Numbered from the stretch's first letter, positions 1-10,007 are shown. The stretch: DNA of 64,000 nt from Armillaria gallica (GCA_037576215.1 JBANDB010000011.1:3162001-3226000), one strand, 5' to 3'. Notes: generated from the sequence alone by a model not told the origin. Program-made: numbers and translations.

Positions 1-207
1 GACTAGATTTTGAAAACAAAAACCTCGTTCTAACCAAGACACGTTCAAGGAATGCGATGCATTGCAAGGAAGCAACACTCGATGGGAATAGAGATGACAT
101 CACGCCAGTCAAGATTTAATCACAACTCTTTCAGTCAAAAGTAAAAGTACAATTGGTAAGTATCACACTAAGACGGCAGACTTTCTTCTTCTCTGAGATC
201 ATTCAAG

Positions 208-570
208 TTACAACTCCCCGGGAACCGTGACGTTAGTGGGAACACAGACCCTCTGTAACCACGGTACGTCAGTAGACCATTATATTGGGTCAATTGGAAC
301 AGCGGCTCACCTGTCCGACCACCAAAAAATTGCACCTGATGCCTGGATTGGCCTCCTCGAATTGGGCGACATCAATTCCAGCTTCAGTAGCGATACCCCA
401 GCAGGTATCACCGGATGTGACGATGTAAGTGTCTCCTGGGACTCCGTTGTCGCACACGGCTTTGACGCCTAATGGAAATGGGTAAGCAATCAGCGGATAC
501 GACGAGAGTTGGGTCAAGTACTGATAGCAGCGGCGATGATAGCGATGAGAGTGAAAGTACGAGCGAACAT
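208..570 (-). CDS. Small secreted single-LysM protein (copy 1)
   Basis: Predicted secreted chitin-oligomer-binding protein of the fungal LysM effector type. Three exons on the minus strand, 570-522, 468-311 and 252-208, give 83 residues. Exon 1 encodes a hydrophobic signal peptide (MFARTFTLIAIIAAAIS) that is completed across intron 1. Exon 2 carries one LysM domain (about residues 28-68) with GDTCWGIA and an ANPGIRC motif. Exon 3 supplies the terminal RVCVP motif. The four cysteines (VCDN, DTCW, GIRC, VCVP) are as expected for disulfide-stabilised fungal LysM proteins. The exon structure and total length (363 bp) are identical to the copy at 8398-8760, its inverted-repeat partner. Whether it shields hyphae from chitin sensing or binds the fungus's own wall cannot be told from sequence. 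Confidence 0.88.
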
Positions 571-1298
571 GTTTGAATGCAGCTTTGGATGCTGAAATTC
601 AGATGGGCGGACTGGTCTTTTATCCTTCGGTTTTCCCTCTCGGGCCGGGTTCTGACCTAGTGCTTTGCTTGTGCGTCGAGATAGGAGGGTAGGGTAAGCA
701 GACACGGATGAATCCTTTACGCATGCGCAACGACTCTTTGATTCATATCTTTAGTTTGAATTGGGGATTGAATATTGACACTGCCAAGGAAGCTGATCCA
801 CGCGCTCGCGATGCCGCCTAAATGATTTTCAAGCGCCCCCATAGAAATTCATCCAGACAAGCTCTCACAGATCGAAGAGAGTTGAGGGTGGCACTACTCG
901 AAGGAAGTGAACAGTTACGGCCCACAGTATTCTCCCTGTCGCCTAAATGATCTCCAAGCGCCGCCCACAGAAAGTCACCAAGACGAATTCGCGGATTGAA
1001 TGTCCATCGGCAAAAATTGGGGAGGAGAGTTGCCGAGTGCTACTACTATGATATAGTACGATTCGACTTCCAGTTCTTATCAATCTGTTATGAGTCTGAA
1101 AATATCATCTTAATAGAAAATGTGAACTTCTATGCATTAACCCCACAAGATTACGCACATTCCTATATCATGTGGTCGGCTCAGAAGTTGCTTTTTTGTT
1201 AAGTATTGCTGCCTTTATTCAAGTACCCCATTAATCCGAAGGCGTTGCAAATTGGATAGATCCGTGAAGTTCGCGCATCTTGCATGCATCAAAGGACC

Positions 1299-1333
<35 letters not shown>

Positions 1334-2459
1334 CACTTAGTAGTAGAAGGAGGTCAGCACTGCCGTGGGCGAACTCATATTTAAAACTCCGCTTTGAGCG
1401 ACCGCGGACGCGTCGTGCACGTGTTACTCTGTTACTATACGTATGTTATACTCCGTACACTACAGTACACGTCCTTCAATTTCACGCTTAGCATCTGTCC
1501 ATATCGTAATATCCCTATCTCTGTCTTTGAGAACCAAGATAGAGCTTCGCCTCCTTCAACACTGGGCCAAATTTGTCACAGAAAGCAGCTCGAGGTTGTA
1601 GTGCAAGTTGGTAGTACGTACATTACCTACTTGTTACTGTTTCTTCCGCTCAAACATATTCTTAGACAGTCCCATCTGAGGTCATGCAGCCTGAGTTTCA
1701 GTCTCTTCGGCTATATCCCATCCCCTACCCCCTCAGTCATCCTCTTCTGAAGGTCATAATGCTTCTTACCGCAAGCTGCGGGGTTCGTTTTGACATATTT
1801 CAAGGATCAGTTGGACGACACTGAGCCGATGGGAATAAAATGCTTAGTACAGGCCCCCATCTACTTGCGCTGTACTTGCGTTCGTGTCAAGTATTTAATG
1901 AGTCTACTTTTGTTTCGTGCCTCATCATAGAAATTAGATCATGGCCTTCGACGACATCCCCAGTTATGGCAATAGCGTGGACATCCAATGAAGAAAATCA
2001 GACTCTTCCCAGAAGCTCAAGAAGGTCTGGGCTTTATAGCTCGGTATCTTGTTGAAGGGGCACGTAAGTATCATCACACCCTCATATCTGAATTGATGCT
2101 CACCTCTTACTTTAGTGCAAATACCTCGGTCCTCAGTATATGGGGCATTGCTTAACATTGGCTCTCTGTTTTGTCTTCTTAGGTGTCAATGTTTCATGTG
2201 ACGGACACCGGGTGGTCGTATCAATGCAGGTGAACGTTTTTTTGTTGACTACTTCCCAAAAATAATGATTTGAGGTGTTTGAGGTCACTTTTCTTCAAGT
2301 TTCAAGACTAGCGGCCCGAGTTGGGGCCGGTGGGCGACCAGAGTCCAGGCACGATAGCCAGTCAAGATTTGGTCCCGACTCCTTTCAATCAAAAGTAAAA
2401 GTACAATTGGTAAGTATCACACTGAGACGGCAGACTTTCTTCTTCTTCTCTGAGATCAT
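571..2459. repeat. Non-coding duplicated blocks between LysM copies 1 and 2
   Basis: No complete gene is supported here. The segment holds the promoter block of LysM copy 1 (about 571-970, with a TATA-like ATAAAAG shortly upstream of the start), a block repeated at about 4500-4660 and 7800-7960, a GATA tract, and a second block (about 1380-2230) repeated inverted at about 5470-6320. Inside the latter a short reading frame starting MAFDDI at 1940 is shared with the other arm (minus strand, start at 5760). It stops after 16 codons here and runs on to a plausible donor in the other copy. It may be a decayed small gene. Confidence 0.6.
1301..1333 (+). repeat. GATA microsatellite
   Basis: About eight tandem GATA units. 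At the matching place in the right arm (about 6391-6402, opposite strand) only two to three units remain, so this tract has changed length since the duplication. Confidence 0.95.
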
Positions 2460-2822
2460 TCAGGACTCCCCGGGAACCGAGGCGTTAGTGGGAACACAGA
2501 CCGTCTGAAACCACAGTGGTCAGTAAACCATTATATCGGGTCAGTCAGTACTACACTCGCCTAGCCTATGAACAAGAAACCACATTTGATGCCTGGATTG
2601 GCGGCCTGAAGTCGGGGGACATCAATTCCTGCTTCGGTAACGATACCCCAACAGGTATCGCCGGGATTGACGACATGAGTGCTTCCCGGGACTCCGTTGC
2701 CGCACACAGTTTGACGCCTAGTAGGAATGGGTGATCAATAAGCGGATACGACGACAATGGGGCCAAGTACTGATAGCAGCGGCGACGATAGCGATGAGAG
2801 CAGTAAAAGTACGAGCGAACAT
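2460..2822 (-). pseudogene. LysM protein gene, frameshifted (copy 2)
   Basis: Same three-exon architecture as LysM copy 1, with a recognisable signal-peptide exon (MFARTFTALIAIV) and intron 1. At the start of exon 2 one base is missing relative to the other copies (GTCAAACTG where the others have GTCAAAGCTG or GTCAAAGCC), which throws the LysM core out of frame. In the core's own frame the residues GDTCWGIV and ANPGIKC are still visible, but a stop codon follows the FIG motif where the intact copies continue. The two lesions make it very unlikely to yield a LysM protein. Confidence 0.8.
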
Positions 2823-3318
2823 GTCTGAATGCGGCTTTGGATGCTGAAATTCGGATGCATGAGTCGGTCTTTTGTTCTTCAACTTTTCCCCCTCGGATCA
2901 GATTCCGACCCAGTACTTGGACGTTTCAGCAATCTCGCTGAATTGTGCGTCCAGATAGGATGATAGGGTAAGCAGACACGGATGAATACTTCCTGTATAC
3001 ACAAGGACACTTTGATTTGTATGTTTAGTTTGAATTGGAAATTGAATACCGACTGCCAAGACAATTGCAGGAAGGGATCCGCGCTCTCATAAACGATTTT
3101 CAAATGGTCCCCCATAGAAATCTGCTCAGACAAGCTGCGAGCGGACCCGGTGTTAAGGTTACCACTACTCGTCGGAAGTAGGCCGCTACGTCTCTGTCGC
3201 GTAAACAATCGCTCAACGGGCCGCTCACGAGCCTTTGGGTAGGTATAAAAGTATGAAATGGACTCTGTAAGATCATTCGCTTAACCCATAAGTTCTTCGA
3301 ATACTCGACACATCTATC
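2823..3318. promoter_or_regulatory. Divergent intergenic region with TATA box
   Basis: About 500 bp separate the broken LysM copy 2 (minus) from the expansin-like gene (plus). The LysM-proximal half is the repeated LysM promoter block also found upstream of the other LysM copies. A consensus TATA element (TATAAAA, 3244-3250) lies about 70 bp before the expansin-like start codon, a normal spacing for a highly inducible fungal gene. Confidence 0.6.
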
Positions 3319-3764
3319 ATGTTCTCTCTCAAACAATCTGTCATCGCTGCATTAACTTTGTCTGCCGGTATGGTCAACGCGTTCACCGGGGATGGTATGC
3401 GCTCTTTCTACAAAATTTCTGCCGTCATAACTCCCACCGGCAGCGACCTGGTACCTTCCCAATGGCCGTGTCGGGGCTTGCGGTGCGCCCTTGCAGAACG
3501 TCGACGACGTTGTCGCACTCTCCAACAACCGGTATGCTGGAGGGGTGCACTGCTGGAAGCACATCGGTGTACAGTGTATGTTTTAATCTCTTGGATTTCG
3601 GCGTCGCTAATTTTTTAGACAAGGGCAAGTTCGTAGACGTTACCGTTGGGGACCTTTGCCCTGACTGTGGCCGTAATGAGATTGATCTCTCGTGGTCCGC
3701 ATTCCAGAAGCTCGCGCCTCTCGATGACGGGCGTATCAATGTAACCTGGAACTTCTACGAGTAG
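3319..3764 (+). CDS. Expansin-like / RlpA double-psi barrel secreted protein
   Basis: Small secreted protein of the fungal expansin-like (RlpA-like DPBB) family. These are thought to loosen or bind wall polysaccharide and have no known hydrolytic activity. Exons 3319-3394, 3444-3575 and 3619-3764 give 117 residues. Residues 1-21 form a signal peptide (MFSLKQSVIAALTLSAGMVNA). The mature part begins with FTGDATWYLPNGRVGACG, followed by VALSN and the family signature VTVGDLCPDCGRNEIDLS, and ends close to the stop with VTWNFYE. All introns have GT-AG ends. It lies in the spacer of the inverted repeat, so it is single copy here while its neighbours are duplicated. Confidence 0.9.
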
Positions 3765-5090
3765 AGCTTTCTGTCTAGTTTAGTAGGAGTCATTGTCGGT
3801 CACGGACCTCCCTATCGCTATGACTTAAGCTACATATGCCAATCTATACATTCTCCGTTAAGCACACACAGTTAACGAGTCCTTTTAAAATAAAAAGTAC
3901 AAATCGTTCTCAAATTATTCTGTGACGATATAACAAATGTTGAAAATTACAAACTTGGGGAGAAGTGCTAGGCGTTTGCCACTCTGAGACGCGAGCGTCC
4001 GGTCGTATTGGTACGATGAATATGATGTGAGGCCTTGGAATACTGTCCTTGGGGCTATCGCGGTTAGTATGTGGTTCCGCCTCGAATCCGTCTCGATATT
4101 CCAGTCATGATACATATGCCTTTTGTCCGCGTCGATCCAACGTCCTCCTCCAAAGCATGCATGTAAAGTTAGGATCAGCTGCAAAAAACCTAAGGCATAG
4201 CAAGAAAGTTTGAATAATTCCGATCCAAGTCGACCGGGCGGTGCCGCCCGTTAATTCCCGACGCGTAATTTATAGTGAAAACACGCGGTGGAGATGGAAG
4301 TGACTAGGGAATCCGCATGATCAAGACTTGTTCCCAATGACCGCCAAAGATTACGACGGAAGAATGGACTTCGCTCTCTCAGAAAGACTGCAGCCGCGGT
4401 CCTTTGATACGCGAACGTCGCAGACTCTCCCTCTGATTTCCAAACAGATGGGCTACTTGAACAAAGGCAGCAACTCTTGGCAAAGAAAAGCCCATTGGGT
4501 GAGCCGGCCGCATAAAGGAATGCACGGAATCTGGTGGGTTTATTGAATGCATGGAAGTTCACATTTATTATTCGATAGAGGATATTATCCGGCTCTAAGA
4601 ATTGGAAGGCGAACCATACTAGCGCCCCGCAATTCTCCTTCCCAGATTTTGCCGGCAGTGTAACTTTCCTTGACATTCAATCCGCGTATGGGTGGATTTC
4701 TATGGGAGGCGCTTGGAGATCGTTTAGGCGACAGAAAGAAATTGCGACCATAATAGTCCACTTCCTTCAAACCCTCAAATTTGTTGGATCCATGAAAATG
4801 TAATTGTATGGGGCACTTGAAAATCGTTTAGGCGGCATCGCGAGAGTGTGGATCAGCTTCCTCCAACTGTCTTGGCAGCGTCAATATTCAATCCCCAATT
4901 ACAACCAGAGATATGAGTCAAAGAGTCGTTGAGTATGCGTAAAGGATTCATCCGTGTCTGCTTACCCTACCCTCCTATTTCGACGCCCAACATGCGAAGC
5001 ACTAGGTTAGAATCCGGCCCGAGGGGGAAAATCGAAGATAAAGGACCAGTTCGCCCATTTGAATTTCAGCATCCAAAGCTGCATTCAAAC
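3765..5090. other. Repeat-derived spacer, no gene recognised
   Basis: 3765-4480 shows no protein I recognise and no repeat partner I could find. From about 4500 the sequence matches the conserved block and promoter block also seen at 7800-8390 (for example the motif around a GGAGGCGCTTGGAGATCGTTTA-like string at 4705-4727), leading into LysM copy 3. Confidence 0.5.
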
Positions 5091-5283
5091 ATGCTCGCTC
5101 GTACTTTCACTCTCATCGCTATCATCGCCGTTGCTATCAGTACTTGACCCCACTGTCGTCGTACCCGCTGATTGCTTACCCATTCCTACTAGGCGTCAAA
5201 GCTGTGTGCGATAACAGAGTCCCGGGAAGCACTCACAGAGGGTCTGTGTTCCCACTAACGCCTCGGTTCCCGGGGAGTTGCAA
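5091..5283 (+). pseudogene. LysM protein gene with LysM core deleted (copy 3)
   Basis: The signal-peptide exon (MLARTFTLIAIIAVAIS), intron 1 and the first residues of exon 2 are present. The sequence then jumps straight from the ACTCACA corresponding to the start of the LysM fold to the terminal exon (GAGGGTCTGTG...). Against the intact copy at 8398 the missing piece is about 170 bp, equal to 8545-8714. It covers the whole LysM fold and intron 2. The join shifts the frame, and the usual stop codon is also changed (TTGCAA where the intact copy has TTGTAA). It can no longer encode a chitin-binding domain. Confidence 0.85.
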
Positions 5284-6504
5284 CTTGAATGATCTCAGAG
5301 AAGAAGAAGAAAGTCTGCTGTCTCAGTGTGATACTTACCAATTGTACTTTTACTTTTGATTGAAAGGAGTCGTGACCAAATCTTGACTCACTATCTCCTA
5401 GCCCCGACTCGGGCTGTTAGACTTGAAGCCTGGAGACGAGTGATCTATAACATTTCTTATCATTATTTTCGGGAAGCTAGTCACCGGAAAATGTTTACCT
5501 GCATTAATACGACACCCGGGGTCCACTGCTCCGGGTCACATGAAATGTTGTCATCCAAGAAGATGAAACGGAAAGCAATGCACACTAAAATAAGAGGTGA
5601 GCATCAGTTCAGATACGAGAGTGTGATGATACTCACGTGTCCGTTCAACAAGATACCAACCTGTAAAGCCCGGACCTTCCCGAGCTTCTGAGAAGGGTCT
5701 GGTTTTCTTCGCTGGACGTCCACACCAGTACCACAGCAGAGAATGTCGTCGAAGGCCATGATCTAATTTCCATGATGAGACACGCAACAAAAGTAGTCTC
5801 ACTAGATACTCGACACGAACGCAAGCACAGCGCAATTAGACGGCGGCCCGTACTAAGCATCTCATTCCAATTGGCTCAGTATCGTCCAACTGGTCCTTGA
5901 AATATGCCAAGACGAACCCCGCAGCTTGCGGTAACAAGCACTACGACCTTCAGTTGACAGAAGTGGATAATTGAGTGGGCAGAAAGAAGGAGGTAGGGGA
6001 GATAGCCGAGGGGACTGCTGCGCAACCTCAGATGGGACTGTCTAAGAATAAGTCTCAGCGGAAGAAACGGATGACAAGGATGCAATGTACGTACCGACTT
6101 GAACTGCAACCTAGTAGAGCCGCTTTCTGTGACAAATTTGGCCCATAGTGTTGAAAAAGGCGAAGTTCTATGTCGATGACATGGTTCTCAAAGATAGAAA
6201 TAGGGCCATTACGATATCGGCGGATGCTAGGCGTGAAATTGAAGGACGTGTACTGTAGTGTACGGAGTATTACCACATAATATACGTACAGTAACACGTG
6301 CACGACGCGTCCTCAAAACGGAGTTTGAAATATGTTCGACCACGGCGCAACCACGGCGGAGTGCTGACCTTCAAGCTTCAAGTCCTACTACTATCTATCT
6401 AGGTCCTTCGATACGCGATGCGTGAACTTCGTGGATCCCTCCAATTGCCAACATCTTACGATTAATCAGATACTTGATTAAATGCGGCTTGAATACTTAG
6501 CGAA
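5284..6504. repeat. Duplicated non-coding block, right arm
   Basis: Reverse-complement copy of about 1200-2460. It includes the terminator side of LysM copy 3, the MAFDDI short reading frame (minus, start codon at 5758-5760) and the remnant of the GATA tract. The minus-strand frame here is longer than in the left arm and meets a good donor (GTGAGT) followed by a TTTTAG acceptor, so a small spliced gene once existed or still does. I recognise no domain in it. Confidence 0.5.
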
Positions 6505-6507
6505 TAA

Positions 6508-7776
6508 GGCCCTGTTCGGGTGACACGGCTTAACCTAAGCTTAACCTGGCCCCAGAGGGTTAAGAGAATCGGTCACAAACGTCACAAGATCGGAATAACT
6601 CGGATGAATGCGGATGATGTCCGAATTACGTCAAACGATCGTCAATGCTGCCACCAATGTCGTCGAAGGGTGTCCCAGCGCTGCCCCGCCCGTGCCGCTC
6701 ACTGACCGACGCAATGGCAGCAGTATTCTTCCAAATTTGTGTTGATTTGTCTAGATATCCAATTTTATTCACAGGAGTACTATATTTCCTAGGGCACTTG
6801 ATTTATAGGTGTAGGGTTTTCGTGGGAGTTGAATTAATTAATGTAAATTAATGTAAATTAATTCAAAGGGAGGAGAGGAGAAGCTAAATATCGAACTGCT
6901 GAGGGCTCCCCATCCTCCTGTAGTGTAGCAAGAATACTGTCCAAAGCTCCATATTTATTGTTGTGAAGAGCTCCGATTTTTTTCTTTCGCGCTTCGCGCG
7001 TGTTAGGCTGCAAACTCCGAAATTCATGGTTCTGGCACCATCATGCATGCAGAATCACTCCTAATGGGCTCATACTCTATGATTAGCAGGAAAATTTTCT
7101 GACCGCGCGTTGCGCGGTATATCTACACCAATTATGTGATGTTACGCACTGAGATATGAGAAAGATGACCACTGCCAGAGCGACATTTGCTTTTTACGCA
7201 ACAAAAAGGATGCAGATTCCCATCATAAATAAATGATAAGGTTAAGCTTAGCTTACCGTCCTATGGTACCCTCAAGAAAACCCGGAAATATGGGCAGCTG
7301 CACCCGCAATTAGCTCTTCAGTCAGTGACAATTTGACAAAAAACAATAATTTCGGACCCCACGGATGAAATAAAGTCCCTGAACATTTGGAAATGCATGA
7401 TATACATGCAATGATACTTACACCAAACACGAGAACCAAAGGTCTCGCAAGCGCGACTGCAAAGACCGCCTCGAAGCTCGCTCAGAGAATTAATTAATTC
7501 AAACTCCGACGTCCGAATTAGTCTAGGACTTGTTTGCGCATGGTTAGGTCCTAGTTAGGTCCGGTTGGGCCTACACCCATAAATCAACTGCCTCCTAGTC
7601 TTGTTGGCATTATTGTAGTCATTGTATATAGTGAGCGGGAGGGCGCGCAGAGCGAGCGCAGCATCGGTGTCGGGATGTATGTGACAATGAAGTGACATGA
7701 TGAATAATCCAAGTTAAGCGGTCGGTTTATATTTTGGCTCTGGGGCCGGGTTAAGCCGTGTCACCCGAACAGGGCC
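6508..7776. mobile_element. Non-autonomous TIR DNA transposon, Harbinger/Tourist-like
   Basis: The two ends are inverted copies starting GGCCCTGTTCGGGTGACACG, perfect for 28 bp, with further matching (CTTAACC, GGCCCCAGAG) after a small insertion in the left end. The element is flanked by TAA on both sides (6505-6507 and 7777-7779), as in PIF/Harbinger and Tourist-type elements. No frame inside exceeds about 70 codons, so no transposase is encoded. The interior is AT-rich, with AATTAATTAA-type palindromes near 6830-6865 and 7487-7500, and short GC hairpins (CGCGCTTCGCGCG near 6990, CCGCGCGTTGCGCGG near 7103). The left arm of the large repeat keeps the uninterrupted site, which confirms an insertion. 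Confidence 0.85.
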
Positions 7777-7779
7777 TAA

Positions 7780-8397
7780 ACGACTTCCGAACCAGCTACA
7801 AATATGAATGTGCATAATCTTGTGGGTTTGATGCATAGAAGTTCATATTTTCTATTAAGATGATGTTTTCAAGGTCATAATAGGTTGATAATAACCGAAA
7901 GGCGAATCATACTAGTAGCACCCGGCAATTCTCCCCCCCAAACTTTGCCGGTGGACATTCAATTCGCGAAGAATTCGTCTGGGTGAATTCGTATGAGAGG
8001 CGCCTGGAGATCGTTTAAGCGGCAGAGATAATATTGTGGACCCTAAATGTCCACTTCCTTCGAGTAGCGCCACCCTCAACTCTATTGGATTTGTGAGTGC
8101 TTGTCTGGATGAATTTCTATGGGGGCGCTTGAAAATCATTTAGGCGGCATCGCGAGCGCGTGGATCAGCTTCCTTGGCAGTGTCAATATTCAATCCCCAA
8201 TTCAAACTAAAGATATGAATCAAAGAGTCGTTGCGTATGCGTAAAGTATTCATCCGTGTCTGCTTACCCTACCCTCCTATTTTTTCGACGTCCAACATTG
8301 CCAAACACTAGGTTAGCATCCAGCCCGAGGGGGAAAGCTGAAGCATAAAAGACCAGGTCGTCCATCTGAATTTCAGCATCCAAAGCCGCATTCAAAA
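7780..8397 (+). promoter_or_regulatory. Upstream block of LysM copy 1'
   Basis: Counterpart of about 571-1170 in the left arm. It carries the repeated promoter block (motifs around GGGGGCGCTTGAAAATCATT and CAATATTCAATCCCCAATT) also seen upstream of the other LysM copies. A TATA-like element (CATAAAAG, about 8345-8352) sits about 50 bp before the start codon. Confidence 0.55.
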
Positions 8398-8760
8398 ATG
8401 TTCGCTCATACTTTCACTCTCATCGCTATCGTTGCCGCTGCCATCAGTACTTGACCCCACTGTCGTCGTATCCGCTGATTGCTTACCCATTTACGTTAGG
8501 CGTCAAAGCCGTGTGCGACAACGGAGTCCCAGGAGACACTTACATCGTCACATCCGGAGATACCTGCTGGGGTATCGCTACCGAAGTTGGAATTGATGTC
8601 GCCCAATTCGAGGAGGCCAATCCAGGCATCAGGTGCAATTTTTTGGTGGTCGGACAGGTGAGCCGCTGTTCCAATTGACCCAATATAATGGTCTACTGAC
8701 GTACCGTGGTTACAGAGGGTCTGTGTTCCCACTAACGTCACGGTTCCCGGGGAGTTGTAA
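8398..8760 (+). CDS. Small secreted single-LysM protein (copy 1')
   Basis: Inverted-repeat twin of the gene at 208-570. Exons 8398-8446, 8500-8657 and 8716-8760 give 83 residues: a signal peptide (MFAHTFTLIAIVAAAIS), then VCDNGVPGDTYIV, one LysM domain with GDTCWGIATEVG and NPGIRCN, and a terminal RVCVPTNVTVPGEL. It differs from copy 1 by only a few residues (for example R/H in the signal peptide and A/V in the LysM domain). Both introns have GT-AG ends. NVT is a possible N-glycosylation site. Predicted to be secreted and to bind chitin oligomers. Confidence 0.9.
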
Positions 8761-8955
8761 CTTGAATGATCTCAGAGAAGAAGAAAGTCTGCCGTCTTAG
8801 TGTGATACTTACCAATTGTACTTTTACTTTTGACTGAAAGAGTTGTGATTAAATCTTGACTGGCGTGATGTCATCTCTGTTTTCATCGAGTGTTGCTTCC
8901 TTGCAATGCATCGCATTCCTTGAACTTGTCTCGGTTAGAACGGGGTTTTTGTTTC

Positions 8956-9678
8956 CAAACTCAAGTCAGGTACTGTTGACTTAATTAGAATAAGGAACCT
9001 ACATCGCTATAACGTGACCGCGACTCGGACACCGCTTAATTTAAATCAGAATTCAACATTCGACGCTCGCGAAGTTACGATTTTAATTTAGACCGTCCTC
9101 ATCTTTGGAACTATAGTCTGTCCCACACGTCAAGGCGTAACACATGAAGTAATCATAACTTTGGTGCTTCCTCCGTCAAGCTCTAAAATGTTACGACTCA
9201 GATCCGTTATAGAAGTATTACTATCGCTTAAGGAGTCGAAGTAAAACGACTTGTTAATTCGACAGATAAGGGCATGCGGAATTGGAATCGGGTGGGTCCG
9301 ATCCTCATGACTCAATCCGCGAAGCAGCCGCATCTTTATGGGAGGTACTTGAAGATCATTTAAACGACACAGAGACTATATTATTTCCCCCTTCGGCGAG
9401 TAGTGGCAACCTCAATATTGACTCCGTGACTGAGTGGAACTCTATGGGGGGCGCTTGAAAATCATTTAGGCGATATGATGAGAGCGCTGTGGAACAACTT
9501 TCTGCAAGCCGCAATTCAAATTAAAGATACGAATCAGAGACTCGTAGGGCAGAAATATATGTGCTTTTGCCTGCCTGCCTTCCTATCTTACGCCCCACGG
9601 GGAAAGCCGATGTTCCCCTTAGCATATAAAGGACCAGCTCGTCCATCTGCAGTTCATCGTCCAAAGTCGCATTCAAAC
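8956..9678. promoter_or_regulatory. Region upstream of LysM copy 4 with TATA box
   Basis: 8956-9320 lies just outside the inverted repeat and holds no recognised gene. From about 9330 the sequence matches the LysM promoter block seen at 8090-8240. A TATA box (TATAAA, 9625-9630) lies about 50 bp before the start codon. Confidence 0.6.
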
Positions 9679-10007
9679 ATGTTCGCTCGTACTTTCATCC
9701 TCATCGCTGCTATGATCATCGGTGCTTATCCATACCATTATATCCGCTTTTTTCTTATGCATTCCTAGGCGTCAACGCCGCGTGTGATAATGGACTCCCA
9801 GGATACACACACATCGTCAATCCTGGTGAAACTTGCTGGGGTATTGCTACCCAAGGCGGGATCGCTGTCGCTCGACTTGAGACCGCCAATCCCGGCATTA
9901 ACTGCGATTCGTTGACTATTGGCCAGGCAAGTTGTGATTCTCGACCCAAATACTGACGGTCTGCTGATGCGCCATCATCACAGAGGCTCTGCGTTCCCAG
10001 TAACTAA
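9679..10007 (+). CDS. Small secreted single-LysM protein (copy 4)
   Basis: A more diverged, apparently intact LysM paralog. Exons 9679-9721, 9769-9926 and 9984-10007 give 74 residues. The signal peptide is MFARTFILIAAMIIG, and the LysM domain shows GETCWGIATQGG and NPGINCDS with the terminal RLCVPSN. The four cysteines are kept. Intron 2 starts with GCAAGT where every other copy has GTGAGC, so it must be spliced as a GC-AG intron. Without that splice the frame would run into stops and lose the last cysteine. The C-terminus is shorter than in copies 1 and 1'. Confidence 0.85.

Larger units (their letters stand above)
1..3200. repeat. Left arm of large imperfect inverted repeat
   Basis: This stretch is mirrored, in reverse complement, by about 4500-8955. 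Order from the left: intact LysM gene (minus), its promoter block, a conserved non-coding block (about 970-1200), a GATA microsatellite, a second conserved block (about 1380-2230), a broken LysM gene (minus) and its promoter block (to about 3200). The same elements come back in opposite order and orientation on the right. The match was seen by eye from long shared strings, for example 1-200 against 8761-8955. Divergence rises inward and small indels are common. Boundaries are approximate. Confidence 0.85.
4500..8955. repeat. Right arm of large imperfect inverted repeat
   Basis: Reverse-complement partner of the left arm. From the left it holds a promoter block, a LysM gene with its core deleted (plus), the conserved block matching 1380-2230 (here about 5350-6320), a short TATC remnant, a transposon insertion, the block matching 970-1200 (here about 7800-7960), a promoter block and an intact LysM gene (plus). 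A further copy of the 7800-7960 block lies at 4500-4660. The arm is longer than the left one mainly because of the 1.27 kb insertion. Confidence 0.85.

Noticed and set aside
6508..7776. Reading the insertion as a Helitron because of its short GC hairpins
   Set aside because: Perfect terminal inverted repeats and a TAA target duplication are not Helitron features.
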